Below, piece by piece: positions 8,789 through 17,477 of a DNA stretch of 64,000 bases. Source of the DNA: Chloroflexota bacterium (GTDB lineage: Bacteria; Chloroflexota; UBA6077; SHYK01). Below the pieces are notes generated by a model, which was not told where the DNA came from, ran no database searches, and worked only from the letters and a program-made list of their open reading frames with translations. The first letter of the stretch is position 1; the number at the start of each line of letters is the position of its first letter. Position numbers and translations under genes: made by a program. The stretch is from contig SHYK01000005.1 of assembly GCA_009692845.1 (NCBI GenBank), positions 1-64,000 of the forward strand, given 5' to 3'.

Positions 8789-8879
8789 AGAACACCTCTA
8801 GCGCCCGCGGCTGCCGTCACGATCGGCCGGGGACCGAATGGAAAGACAGGGTTTGACCCGCCCGAAGGTGCTCGCGGGT

Positions 8880-9203
8880 CTACAGGCTGCGGGACAGTTT
8901 TTCCCAGAGCTTCGGCTTGGGCATGTAGCCCACGACGCGGTCGACCTCGATTCCGCCCTTGAAGAGGATCATGGCAGGGATGCCGAGAACGTTGTACTTC
9001 TGCGCCATTGCGGGGTTTGCGTCGACGTCTAGCTTGGCAATCTTAAGCTTGCCTTCGTGCTCCTTAGCGATCTCTTCCAGCACCGGCGCTACCATTCGGC
9101 AGGGGCCGCACCATTCCGCCCAAAAATCTACCAGCACTGGTTCTGGCGCCTTGAGGACTGTTTCCTCAAAGGTCGACTCAGACACATGCACAGGTGCTCC
9201 CAA
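8880..9203 (-). CDS. trxA: Thioredoxin
   Basis: General cytosolic protein-disulfide reductase. 107 residues from TTG 9203, the classic thioredoxin length; GGAGGG lies 5 nt upstream. The active site WCGPC is at residues 31-35, preceded by PVLVDFWAE; the cis-Pro motif GIPAMILFKGG follows near residues 70-80. An in-frame extension upstream to 9329 exists but has no thioredoxin-like sequence and was rejected. It stands alone between gmk and the first polysaccharide cluster. Confidence 0.94.
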   Translation of the reverse strand: MGAPVHVSESTFEETVLKAPEPVLVDFWAEWCGPCRMVAPVLEEIAKEHEGKLKIAKLDVDANPAMAQKYNVLGIPAMILFKGGIEVDRVVGYMPKPKLWEKLSRSL

Positions 9204-9366
9204 TTTGTCCCTCCGTGGCCGGTGGCCTTGTCTCGTGCGCGCTTTTGTCACGCTTCGGATGGCGTAATTATACTGCGCGTCTATTCCCGGAACCGGGCTG
9301 CAGGGGTCGCTATGAGATTTCCCGACCAAAGGACTAGGTTTCTCGTGGGTTGCATTCAGGTGCTAC

Positions 9367-10776
9367 CTGAATAGCGTTTGGCATCGGTCGGGTTCGCCTG
9401 GCCTCGCGTTCGCGACCGGATGTCTCGGACTCATCCTGACCCTGGGTTCCGACGCGGCACCGCTCGCGGGCCTGAGTCTATTTGTGCTGTCGGTCGCCTT
9501 TCAGCCGCGGATACTCGTGCCCATGCTTCTGCTAAGTCTGCCTTTCTACCTCCATCCAACGAACATCCGGGGTTCCGAGTTTTCCATAACCGAGCTGGCG
9601 ATCATCGGCGGGGTGAGCGCGCTCGGGCTGCGAGCCGCGGGGGAGCGTTTCGCTGGGTGGCAACCAGCTTTGGCCCTGCCCAGACCTCATCCGACTGACT
9701 TGCTCGCGGCCGCGTTTCTGGTTGGCGGCTTGCTTGCCCTGGCTCCGAGTGAATATCCGAAACAGAGTCTTCGGGAGTTGCGGTGGCTGATAATCGAACC
9801 GATCCTCGTCTTCTACATGATTCGCATCACGGTCCGAGGAAGCGAGCAAGTGGTCGGCCTGATGTGGGCGTTGGTGGCCGCGGGTCTGATTGCCACCGTT
9901 TGCTCGTGGCTTACCCTGGTCCAGACTGGGACGTTGCTGGACCCCGCGGTCAGGGCGATGGTGCCTTACCTATCCCCCAACCATCTGGCGCTGTTCCTCG
10001 AGCGGGCCGGTGCTGCCGCACTCGCGATCGCTCTGTTCGGTCGAACCCGGTGGGTAGGTTGGCTCTCCTTTTTGACCGTCGCTCTCGGCATTATTCGAAC
10101 TCTGTCAGCCGGAGCGTGGTTGGGCCTGGGCGCTTGCTCGCTGATCCTTCTGGTGCTCAGAAGTCGTCGATGGGCGCTGGTAGCCGCGGTCGCTATCGCC
10201 GCGGTGATCGCTGGCGCCCTAGTAATCCTTCCGGCGGAAAGAACGATCGATCGGCTGAATCCGGCCACGGGAACCGGCTTGTTCCGACTGGAGATCTGGT
10301 CCTCCTCTCTCCAAATGCTTGCCGACCATCCGTTATTGGGGGTTGGCCTCGATAACTACCTCTACTTGTACCGGTCGGACTACATCCTGCCTCAGGCCTG
10401 GGAAGAGCCCAACATCTCCCATCCACACAACTGGGTGCTTCAGTTCTGGCTCGAACTGGGTCTGCTTGGCCTGCTAGTCGGGTTCGCATCGGTCGTTTTC
10501 ATCGCGCGAACGGCCCATCGGAAGTTCCACTATCCGGTTTCGCCTAGCGATCGCCCATTGGCCGCGATGTGTCTGGGTAACCTCGTCGTCTTTTTGGTCC
10601 ATGGCTCGGTGGACAATTCCTATTTCCTGGTGGATCTAGCTGTGGTCTGGTGGGTTGTCATTGGATTGCTCGCTCTTCCGCCGCTCACCCACGGTGAGGA
10701 GGGATTCGATAGAATGGGCGACCTCATCGAACCATTCCGGGAGCCAGTGGGTGGAGGTGCACTGTCAGAGCAGTAG
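9367..10776 (+). CDS. O-antigen ligase-like membrane protein (Wzy/WaaL family)
   Basis: Polytopic membrane protein with about 11-12 hydrophobic helices and a long loop containing the WaaL/Wzy-type pattern HPLLGVGLDNYLYLY and the HPHNWVLQFWLELGLLGL motif. Such proteins polymerise or ligate exported glycans at the outer face of the membrane. The first standard start is GTG 9484 (430 residues), but an extra hydrophobic helix (LAFATGCLGLILTLG) is encoded in frame upstream. No ATG/GTG/TTG exists between stop 9313 and 9484. CTG 9367, with AGG 6 nt before it, is the suggested start (469 residues). The substrate glycan is unknown. Confidence 0.8.
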   Translation: MNSVWHRSGSPGLAFATGCLGLILTLGSDAAPLAGLSLFVLSVAFQPRILVPMLLLSLPFYLHPTNIRGSEFSITELAIIGGVSALGLRAAGERFAGWQPALALPRPHPTDLLAAAFLVGGLLALAPSEYPKQSLRELRWLIIEPILVFYMIRITVRGSEQVVGLMWALVAAGLIATVCSWLTLVQTGTLLDPAVRAMVPYLSPNHLALFLERAGAAALAIALFGRTRWVGWLSFLTVALGIIRTLSAGAWLGLGACSLILLVLRSRRWALVAAVAIAAVIAGALVILPAERTIDRLNPATGTGLFRLEIWSSSLQMLADHPLLGVGLDNYLYLYRSDYILPQAWEEPNISHPHNWVLQFWLELGLLGLLVGFASVVFIARTAHRKFHYPVSPSDRPLAAMCLGNLVVFLVHGSVDNSYFLVDLAVVWWVVIGLLALPPLTHGEEGFDRMGDLIEPFREPVGGGALSEQ

Positions 10777-11714
10777 TCGCCGGTGGGGCGGGATTCGTCG
10801 GGTCGCATCTCTGCGATCGGTTGATCGCCGAAGGGGCGGAGGTTGTCTGCCTGGACAATCTGATTAGTGGGGAGCTGGCCCACATCGCCCACCTCCGGGG
10901 CCATCCGAAATTTCAGTTTGTCGAGCACGACGTCGCCTCCCCCATCCAGTTGGACGGGGTGGACGCGGTCTTCCATCTGGCTAGCCCGGCCAGCCCCAAC
11001 CCGGACAGTCAAAAAAGCTACATTGCTCACCCGGTCGAGACCGCATTGGCGAACTCTCAGGGGACGCATGAGCTGTTGAAGCTGGCTGAACGAAATGGAG
11101 CGGGGTTTCTGTTCGCCTCGACCTCCGAGGCATATGGCGATCCGCTGGAGCATCCTCAGCGGGAGACCTATTGGGGAAATGTGAACCCGATTGGGATTCG
11201 ATCCTGCTACGACGAAAGCAAGCGTTTTGGCGAAGCCCTCTCGATGGCCTTCTTCCGCAGCCACGGCGTAAAAGCCCGGATCGTTCGCATCTTCAACACC
11301 TACGGGCCCCGATGCGACGTACTGGATGGACGGGTCGTTCCCGCATTCATCGGGCAGGCCCTGGCCGGATTACCGTTGACCGTGCATGGAGATGGATCTC
11401 AGACCCGTAGCCTGTGTTATGTATCCGATTTGGTCGACGGCCTCTGGCGAATGATGAATGAGCCACGGACCTGCGGAGATGTGGTCAATCTTGGCAACCC
11501 GGAAGAGCACACGGTGCTGGAATTTGCCGAGCTGATCCGGAAGCTGTGCGGGTCCGAATCGCGGATCGTCTTCGAGGGTCTGAGGGCGGATGATCCGACC
11601 CGTCGGCGGCCGGACATTGCCAAAGCCCAGGCGCTGCTGGGGTGGAATCCCACGGTGCCTCTGATCGATGGGCTTGAGCGGACCATCCAATGGTGTCGCG
11701 AACAACCAGCTTGA
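10764..11714 (+). CDS. UDP-glucuronate decarboxylase-like SDR (UDP-xylose synthase type)
   Basis: Extended short-chain dehydrogenase for nucleotide sugars. The frame encodes the NAD-binding GGAGFVGSHL right after its start, the TSEAYGDP motif, and YWGNVNPIG with SCYDESKR, a pattern typical of UDP-glucuronate decarboxylases (UXS). It ends in the usual DDPTRRRPDIAKA helix. The standard start at TTG 10821 would delete the glycine-rich loop. Upstream, GGAGG at 10753-10757 is followed after 6 nt by GTC 10764 in frame, giving 316 residues, the UXS norm. GTC as start is unusual; a G-to-C error is possible. It likely supplies UDP-xylose to this cluster. Confidence 0.85.
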   Translation, partial: VRAVVAGGAGFVGSHLCDRLIAEGAEVVCLDNLISGELAHIAHLRGHPKFQFVEHDVASPIQLDGVDAVFHLASPASPNPDSQKSYIAHPVETALANSQGTHELLKLAERNGAGFLFASTSEAYGDPLEHPQRETYWGNVNPIGIRSCYDESKRFGEALSMAFFRSHGVKARIVRIFNTYGPRCDVLDGRVVPAFIGQALAGLPLTVHGDGSQTRSLCYVSDLVDGLWRMMNEPRTCGDVVNLGNPEEHTVLEFAELIRKLCGSESRIVFEGLRADDPTRRRPDIAKAQALLGWNPTVPLIDGLERTIQWCREQPA

Positions 11715-11747
11715 TTGTGACCTGGCACTAACCGAGGTGACTCGGCG

Positions 11748-13205
11748 TTGGCCGTCGTGACTCGGCGTTGGGCGGTCGTGACCAAGCGCTGGCACTGGGA
11801 TCGGCCGCCTGGCGGTGTTCTCGCTGCCGCCTTCTTCCTAAGCGTGGCGCTTTCTATCCTTCTCGCCACCCCGCCGCTCGTGATCGGGGCCGGCCTGGCG
11901 GCTGCGGTCCTGCTGCTCGTGTTTGGGTTGTTAGAGCCGCGGGTGCTCTTGGCTGCCCTGATTTTCGCCGTCCCGTTTTCAAGGTTGGCGAAGGTTGATT
12001 TGGGTCATTTCTCAGTGAGCGCGGCCGACTTGCTGGTGGCCCTGGTGGCCGCGAGGTGGCTGATCGAGGGGCTTGCTTCGCGTCGCCTGGTCGTGTGGTT
12101 TGGCCCGAGTCTGGTTGGCGCGACACTGTTTTTCGCGTCGGCGCTGCTGTCTTCTCTGTTCGCCGAAGATTTTCAGGCGTCACTGGCTGAGCTGATCAAG
12201 CTGGCCGAGATGATCGTGGTCGCGCTGTATGCGACGACCCATCTCGATGATCGAGCCACCGCGGTATTCGTCATGCAGGCTCTCGTGCTGGCAGGTGCCG
12301 CCGAGTCTCTCGTCGCCATCTTTCAGACGGTGACTGCGAGTGGTCCGGCCAGCTTCGCGCTGGGGAGTTTTGTGCGAGCCTACGGCGACTTCGACCAGCC
12401 CAACGTATTGGGAGGTTACCTGGCGTTGACCCTGCCCTTTGGCCTGATCTTGTGCACTCAGCGCTCGCGATCGCGTCCCGTGATGGCGATCGCGACCGGG
12501 CTGATTGCATTGGCCCTGGGCGCCACCCTCTCGCGAGGGGCCTGGCTTGGCGCTCTAGTCAGCCTCGGCTTCATCGCCTGGCTGTGGAGCCAGCAAACCC
12601 GCCGAGCCCTAATGGTCGCGGTGGCCGCGCTGGCCTTGTTCGGTGGCTTGGCCATGTCAGGCCTCGCCCCGGCTGCCATTTCCGATCGACTCACCGTGCT
12701 AACCGAGAACTTCGTGGTGTTCGATGCCCGAACCGTGGATGTCACGCCCATCAATTTCTCCCTGATCGAGCGAATGGCCCACTGGCAGGCCGGGTGGGCG
12801 ATGGGCATGGACCACCCCATTGTTGGAGTCGGACCAGGAAACTTTGAAGAGATGTACAGCCACTATTTCTTGCCTGGCTGGCCCTTGGCACTCGGCCATG
12901 CCCACAACATCTACATCAACACTTTCGCCGAGCAAGGCGCCATCGGGCTCTTATCGTTGCTCCTTTTCCTGGGGGTTGTTTTCCGAAGAGCCCTGGATTT
13001 CTTGAGCCTCGATCAAAGTGAATCTGACACGGCCCGGCTGAGCCTGTTGGCCGCGTTTGGAGCCCTGGTGGCTTTTTCAGTGCACAATGTCTTTGACAAT
13101 ATGTTTGTGCATGGAATAGGCATCGAGCTCGGTCTCCTCTTGGGTCTGGTCGAGGCGGGTCGAGTGATGGCATCAAGGGAGCTCGAGCTTGCGAATCGGG
13201 ATTGA
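11748..13205 (+). CDS. Second O-antigen ligase-like membrane protein
   Basis: 485 residues with about twelve hydrophobic helices, a SRGAWLGALVSLGF segment and a large loop ending in HPIVGVGPGNFEEMY, then GHAHNIYINTFAEQGAIGLL. These are WaaL/Wzy-family patterns, shared with the protein encoded at 9.4 kb though the sequences are diverged. The 5' end carries three copies of a 20-21-bp repeat (from 11737), two of them coding AVVTRRW and AVVTKRW, so the start is uncertain; TTG 11748 is used. One of the pair may be a polymerase and the other a ligase. The 3' end overlaps the next gene. Confidence 0.82.
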   Translation: MAVVTRRWAVVTKRWHWDRPPGGVLAAAFFLSVALSILLATPPLVIGAGLAAAVLLLVFGLLEPRVLLAALIFAVPFSRLAKVDLGHFSVSAADLLVALVAARWLIEGLASRRLVVWFGPSLVGATLFFASALLSSLFAEDFQASLAELIKLAEMIVVALYATTHLDDRATAVFVMQALVLAGAAESLVAIFQTVTASGPASFALGSFVRAYGDFDQPNVLGGYLALTLPFGLILCTQRSRSRPVMAIATGLIALALGATLSRGAWLGALVSLGFIAWLWSQQTRRALMVAVAALALFGGLAMSGLAPAAISDRLTVLTENFVVFDARTVDVTPINFSLIERMAHWQAGWAMGMDHPIVGVGPGNFEEMYSHYFLPGWPLALGHAHNIYINTFAEQGAIGLLSLLLFLGVVFRRALDFLSLDQSESDTARLSLLAAFGALVAFSVHNVFDNMFVHGIGIELGLLLGLVEAGRVMASRELELANRD

Positions 13206-14325
13206 CTACAGCGCGGGGGTTAATCAAGCGGCTGGAATCGGCCGGTTTGTGCGCAACCTGGTGCAAGCAGTCTCGGAGGTCGACACCCACAACGAGTATG
13301 TGCTGATGTACGCGACTCCCAACCCTGGTCGGGTCCCGTCGTTCCCGTCTGCACCCAACTTCGCGACGAAACAGCTTGCGATTCGGGAGCGGCTTTTGAC
13401 CATCCTGTGGCAGCGGCTCCAGATTCCCCTCTCCGTTGAACGAATGCTTGGTCATCTCGACATATTTCACGCCCCGGACTTCGTGCTTCCGCCGGTCAAG
13501 AATGCGGTGACGCTGCTGACGGTCCACGATCTCGCGTTCTTGATCCATCCCGAATGTGCTCATGAGGGGCTAAGGAAGTATCTGGAACATGCGGTGCCAA
13601 GATCGATCGCGCGAGCGGACTACATCCTGGCCGATTCCGAGAACACCAAGAGCGACGTCGTCTGCTTGATGGATGCGGACCCCGATCGAGTGTTCGTGGT
13701 GCCAGGGGCGGTCGACCCAGTCTTCGTTCCAGCCGCTGAGGACGCAATAGTGGCCGCCCGAGCCGCGTACCAGATCAGGGGTCCGTTCATACTTGGCGTC
13801 GGCACCATCGAGCCGCGAAAGAACTGGCCTCGGCTGATTGAGGCTTATGCGCGATTCCGCACTCGCACTGGCCTTCGTCACCAGCTCGTCATTGCGGGCG
13901 GAGCCGGTTGGCTTACCGAGGAGACCTATGCTTGCGCCAGCCGGTCAGCCTACGCCGACGATATCCGCTTCACCGGGCGGGTGGCCGATGCGGAGCTGGT
14001 GGCCCTGTACTCGGGAGCCGAAGTGTTCGCTTACCCCTCGCTTTATGAAGGGTTTGGGATGCCTCCGCTCGAAGCCATGGCCTGCGGCACGCCGGTGGTT
14101 TGCTCCAACACTTCGTCGTTGCCGGAATGTGCTGACGGAGCCGCCCTGATGGTGTCGCCAACCGACCCGGAAGCGATTTCAGATGCGATCGAGCGAGTTT
14201 GCACGGACAGTGACTTGCGAGCTGACCTGCGACTGCGCGGTATTGCACGGGCGTTGGAGTACGGCTGGGAGAAGTCGGCTCAACGGCTCGTGAGCATTTA
14301 TGAACAGGTGGGTGCGGCCGCCTGA
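13189..14325 (+). CDS. GT4-family glycosyltransferase
   Basis: GT-B fold retaining glycosyltransferase, 378 residues. TTG 13189 begins the typical MRIGIDYSAGVNQAAGIGRF nucleotide-fold start and overlaps the ligase gene by 17 bp. The C-terminal donor domain shows GVGTIEPRKNWPRLI, then YPSLYEGFGMPPLEAMACG with the EX7E glutamates, then TPVVCSNTSSLPE. No membrane segments; probably peripheral at the inner membrane. It belongs with the next two GT4 genes to one operon assembling a glycan on a lipid carrier. Sugar specificity cannot be read. Confidence 0.9.
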   Translation: MRIGIDYSAGVNQAAGIGRFVRNLVQAVSEVDTHNEYVLMYATPNPGRVPSFPSAPNFATKQLAIRERLLTILWQRLQIPLSVERMLGHLDIFHAPDFVLPPVKNAVTLLTVHDLAFLIHPECAHEGLRKYLEHAVPRSIARADYILADSENTKSDVVCLMDADPDRVFVVPGAVDPVFVPAAEDAIVAARAAYQIRGPFILGVGTIEPRKNWPRLIEAYARFRTRTGLRHQLVIAGGAGWLTEETYACASRSAYADDIRFTGRVADAELVALYSGAEVFAYPSLYEGFGMPPLEAMACGTPVVCSNTSSLPECADGAALMVSPTDPEAISDAIERVCTDSDLRADLRLRGIARALEYGWEKSAQRLVSIYEQVGAAA

Positions 14326-15526
14326 TTTGCGGGTAGGCATCAACGGTCGATTCCTGCGCTATCCGACAACCGGGATGGGACAACATTCCTACCAGCTGCT
14401 GAAGGCGCTGGTGAATGGAGAGAGTCAGAGTCAGTACGTCGTCCTGGGTCCCGGTCCGGCAGCTACGATTGCCCATAGCGCTGACCTGGATCGCCTGGCT
14501 TCTCGGCTCCGCAACGGGAAGGGCGGGTCTCTAACCGTGGAGCGGATTGAGCGCCTTTGGTGGGAGCAAGTAGGCGTAGTCGGGGCGGCTCGTGGTCAGC
14601 GGGCGGATTTGCTGCATGCACCTTATTTCTCGGCGCCGCTGGTGGCCCCGTGCCCGGTTGTGGTGACGATCCACGATGTAATCACGTTATTGCTGCCAGA
14701 ATATCGAGACCGTCTCATGAATCGCTGGTACACCGCCCTGGTGGCGCTGGCCGCGCGCCGGGCGGCTGCGATCATCGCGGTTTCCGAGTGCTCCCGGCGC
14801 GATATTTCACGCGTGCTAGGGATCCCGCTCGCCCGAATCTCGGTGATCGGGAATGCGGTGGATGAGAGCTTCAGGCCGGTGAACGATGACGGTGTCCTGG
14901 CTGCGGTGCGCAGCAGGTACGGGCTACCAGACCGCTTCATCCTCTACCTGGGCGGTTTCGACGTCCGGAAAAACGTCGGTCGGTTGCTAGAGGCCTATGC
15001 TGGACTCCCCCAGGCGCTCCGCACCGCCCATCCGCTCGTCATCGCAGGTCGTCCACACCTGGTTGGTCACCCGCTCTATCCGGATCCGCGCCCGAAGATC
15101 GCGGCGCTGGAGATTGAGGACACGGTTACGCTGGTTGGAGAGGTGGCGGAAGACGACAAGCCGGCTTTCTACAGCGCCGCCCATCTGTTCGCCTGGCCGT
15201 CGCTCTACGAAGGATTCGGGATCCCGATCCTCGAGTCGATGGCCTGCGGCACTCCGGTCTTGACGTCCAAGACGTCGTCACTCCCTGAGGTCGCGGGTGG
15301 GGCGGCGTGCCTGGTAGATCCATACGACGTGCCGGCGATGACGGAGGCGATGGCTGCATTGCTGGGAGATCCGCCCAGGCTCGCGGAGCTGCGTGAACTC
15401 GGACTCAAGCGAGCGGCCGACTTCTCGTGGGCGCGCGCGGCCCAGGAGACGGCTGCCGTCTATGAACAGGTCCTTCATCGTCCCCAATCTCCGGCCGCGC
15501 CGTACCAAGCCCCGGCCGCGCCGTAG
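14300..15526 (+). CDS. GT4-family glycosyltransferase
   Basis: 408 residues, a homologue of the preceding gene (GINGRFLRYPTTGMGQHSY at the start; YLGGFDVRKNVGRLLEAY; WPSLYEGFGIPILESMACG; TPVLTSKTSSLPE). ATG 14300 overlaps the previous gene by 26 bp; TTG 14327 just after the previous stop would begin exactly like the homologues and is an alternative. The last residues (SPAAPYQAPAAP) come from a short 21-bp-type DNA repeat, so the C-terminus is a low-complexity tail. The stop is immediately followed by the next ATG. Cytosolic face, exopolysaccharide or O-glycan assembly. Confidence 0.9.
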   Translation: MNRWVRPPDLRVGINGRFLRYPTTGMGQHSYQLLKALVNGESQSQYVVLGPGPAATIAHSADLDRLASRLRNGKGGSLTVERIERLWWEQVGVVGAARGQRADLLHAPYFSAPLVAPCPVVVTIHDVITLLLPEYRDRLMNRWYTALVALAARRAAAIIAVSECSRRDISRVLGIPLARISVIGNAVDESFRPVNDDGVLAAVRSRYGLPDRFILYLGGFDVRKNVGRLLEAYAGLPQALRTAHPLVIAGRPHLVGHPLYPDPRPKIAALEIEDTVTLVGEVAEDDKPAFYSAAHLFAWPSLYEGFGIPILESMACGTPVLTSKTSSLPEVAGGAACLVDPYDVPAMTEAMAALLGDPPRLAELRELGLKRAADFSWARAAQETAAVYEQVLHRPQSPAAPYQAPAAP

Positions 15527-16654
15527 ATGAAAGTCATGGTGGTCTGGAAGGCGTTGGGAGTTGGGGGCTATCAGCTAAAGCTCCAGGAGATCGCGCGCGA
15601 GCCTGACATTGAGCTGATCGGGGTAGCGCCCGCTTCGTGGCGGGAACCGGGTGGCTCCGGAAGCTTCGAACCGCTCCACCTCGATGGTTATCAGATGATT
15701 GTCTCGCCGGTGCGGCTCAACGGCCATTTCCATTTCTTCTTCTTTCCCCAGCTGGGCCAACTCCTGGACGAGCACCGTCCCGACATCCTGCACGTGGAAG
15801 AGGAACCCTATAACCTGGCGACTTTTCTGGCCGTCCGGGAGGCCCGCAAGCGGGGCATTCCCTCGATCTTTTTCACCTGGCAGAATCTCGCCCGCCGCTA
15901 TCCACCCCCGTTCTCGTGGATCGAGAAACACGTGCATCGTCAATCGCAGTGGGCAATCGCCGGCACGGAATCGGCGGCCAGTATCCTGCGCCAGAAAGGT
16001 TATGCAGGACCCATCTCAGTCATTCCCCAGGTCGGTGTAGATCCCGAAACCTATCACTCAACGACCCGGGCTCGAAGCCCGGAAGCCCCCCTTTCGATAG
16101 GTTTTGGGGGAAGGCTGGTACCCGAAAAAGGCGTGGCGGTTCTCATTGAGGCGTGCGCGCGGCTCACTCATGATTTTCGCTTAACGATTCTGGGAGACGG
16201 GCCAACCGGCCCGGAGCTACGCAGGCTGGCCGAGCAGCGGCAGATCGCCGATCGGGTGGAGTTCCGCTCCGTGCCCAGTGGTCAGATGCCCGAGCAGTTG
16301 CAGAAGCTCGACGTGCTGGTGCTTCCGTCACTCAGCCGCCCCAACTGGACAGAGCAATTTGGGCGGATTCTGATGTATGCGATGTCCTGCGGCGTTCCGG
16401 TAATCGGGTCGACCTGCGGAGAGATTCCGTCAGTCATCGGAGACGCTGGCTTGATCTTCCCCGAGGGAGACGTCGCCGGGTTGACCTCCCATCTTGAGCG
16501 GTTGGCCGACGACACTACCCTACGCCGCGAACTGGGCGAGCGAGGCAGAGAACGGGTGCTTGATCGATTCACCAGCCAGCGGGTCGCCGAAGCGACCGTA
16601 GCCGTGTACCGCGCCCTCGCTCCGGCCTCGTCACCGAAAACGGCCGGGCCCTGA
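15527..16654 (+). CDS. GT4-family glycosyltransferase
   Basis: 375 residues, starting at ATG 15527 directly after the previous stop (TAGATG). The N-terminal domain has the unusual run FHFFFFPQLGQLLDEHRPDI and LHVEEEPYNLATF, seen in a subgroup of GT4 enzymes related to Fuc4NAc/glucosyl transferases. The donor domain contains GFGGRLVPEKGVAVLIEA and the EQFGRILMYAMSCGVPVIGS variant of the EX7E motif. It is the last gene of the first polysaccharide cluster; a 181-bp gap without features separates it from convergent pyrE. Confidence 0.88.
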   Translation: MKVMVVWKALGVGGYQLKLQEIAREPDIELIGVAPASWREPGGSGSFEPLHLDGYQMIVSPVRLNGHFHFFFFPQLGQLLDEHRPDILHVEEEPYNLATFLAVREARKRGIPSIFFTWQNLARRYPPPFSWIEKHVHRQSQWAIAGTESAASILRQKGYAGPISVIPQVGVDPETYHSTTRARSPEAPLSIGFGGRLVPEKGVAVLIEACARLTHDFRLTILGDGPTGPELRRLAEQRQIADRVEFRSVPSGQMPEQLQKLDVLVLPSLSRPNWTEQFGRILMYAMSCGVPVIGSTCGEIPSVIGDAGLIFPEGDVAGLTSHLERLADDTTLRRELGERGRERVLDRFTSQRVAEATVAVYRALAPASSPKTAGP

Positions 16655-16835
16655 AGTTCACCAGCCAGGGCTTCGAAATCGACTATCAAATTCGGTAACT
16701 GGCGATGAGTTCGACGAGCCCGTCTCGCCCGATTCGGCTTTTCCTGGGTCCAAGAACGGGAAGAACTGACCGCAGCCGGTCCAATAGACTTCCTGCTAGT
16801 CAGGGTGGGACGGCCCGCCATCCCCTCCTGGGGCG

Positions 16836-17360
16836 CTAGAGCCAGCGCTCGAGCTCGGATTTCGTGAACAGAGCATCCAGCTCATAGCCCGCTGCCTTGG
16901 CGGACTCCCGACCGCCCTCCTCGCGATCGATCACCGCCAGGATGCGGACGACCCGGCAGCCGGATTCTTTGAGCAGGTCCGCGGCCTCGATGGCCGACGC
17001 GCCGCTGGTGACCACGTCTTCGAGTACGAGCACTGCGTCTCCGGGCTCGAACGGACCCTCGATCCGCTTGGCGGTGCCATAAGCCTTGGCCGCCCCCCGC
17101 ACAAATAGAGACGGCAGCCCGGTGGCGAGCGAGGTCGCCGCGGCCAGGGCCACGGCCCCGAGCTCGGGGCCGGCCAGGCGGCGGACCTCGGGGGGGACTC
17201 TGCTCGCTAAATGTTGGGCGACCGCCCCCAGCAGTTCGGGGCGCGTCTCGAACAAATACTTGTCGAAGTAGTAGCGGCTCCGGCGCCCGGACGCGAGGAG
17301 GAAGTCTCCTTCGAGATATGCGGCTTTGACCAGGCCCTGGCCGAGCTCGTCACGGTCCAT
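16836..17360 (-). CDS. pyrE: Orotate phosphoribosyltransferase
   Basis: Transfers phosphoribose from PRPP to orotate in de novo UMP synthesis. 174 residues, a short but normal bacterial length. The substrate loop region has FLLASGRRSRYYFDKY near residues 20-35 and the PRPP-binding signature VLVLEDVVTSGASA near 109-122. ATG 17360 has GGGAG about 10 nt upstream. No other pyrimidine genes are nearby. It is divergent from the FmdB-family gene, and the roughly 118-bp gap should hold both promoters. Confidence 0.93.
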   Translation of the reverse strand: MDRDELGQGLVKAAYLEGDFLLASGRRSRYYFDKYLFETRPELLGAVAQHLASRVPPEVRRLAGPELGAVALAAATSLATGLPSLFVRGAAKAYGTAKRIEGPFEPGDAVLVLEDVVTSGASAIEAADLLKESGCRVVRILAVIDREEGGRESAKAAGYELDALFTKSELERWL

Positions 17361-17477
17361 TTCGGTTCTTGCTCCCTTGCTATACTCGGCTCGGTTGGCC
17401 TTGGGCGGCGGACTAGATTCCGTTGAGTGGTGACCCGCCGCTCGGTTCCGCCTACTCGGCTGGCTTCAGGTGGGACG

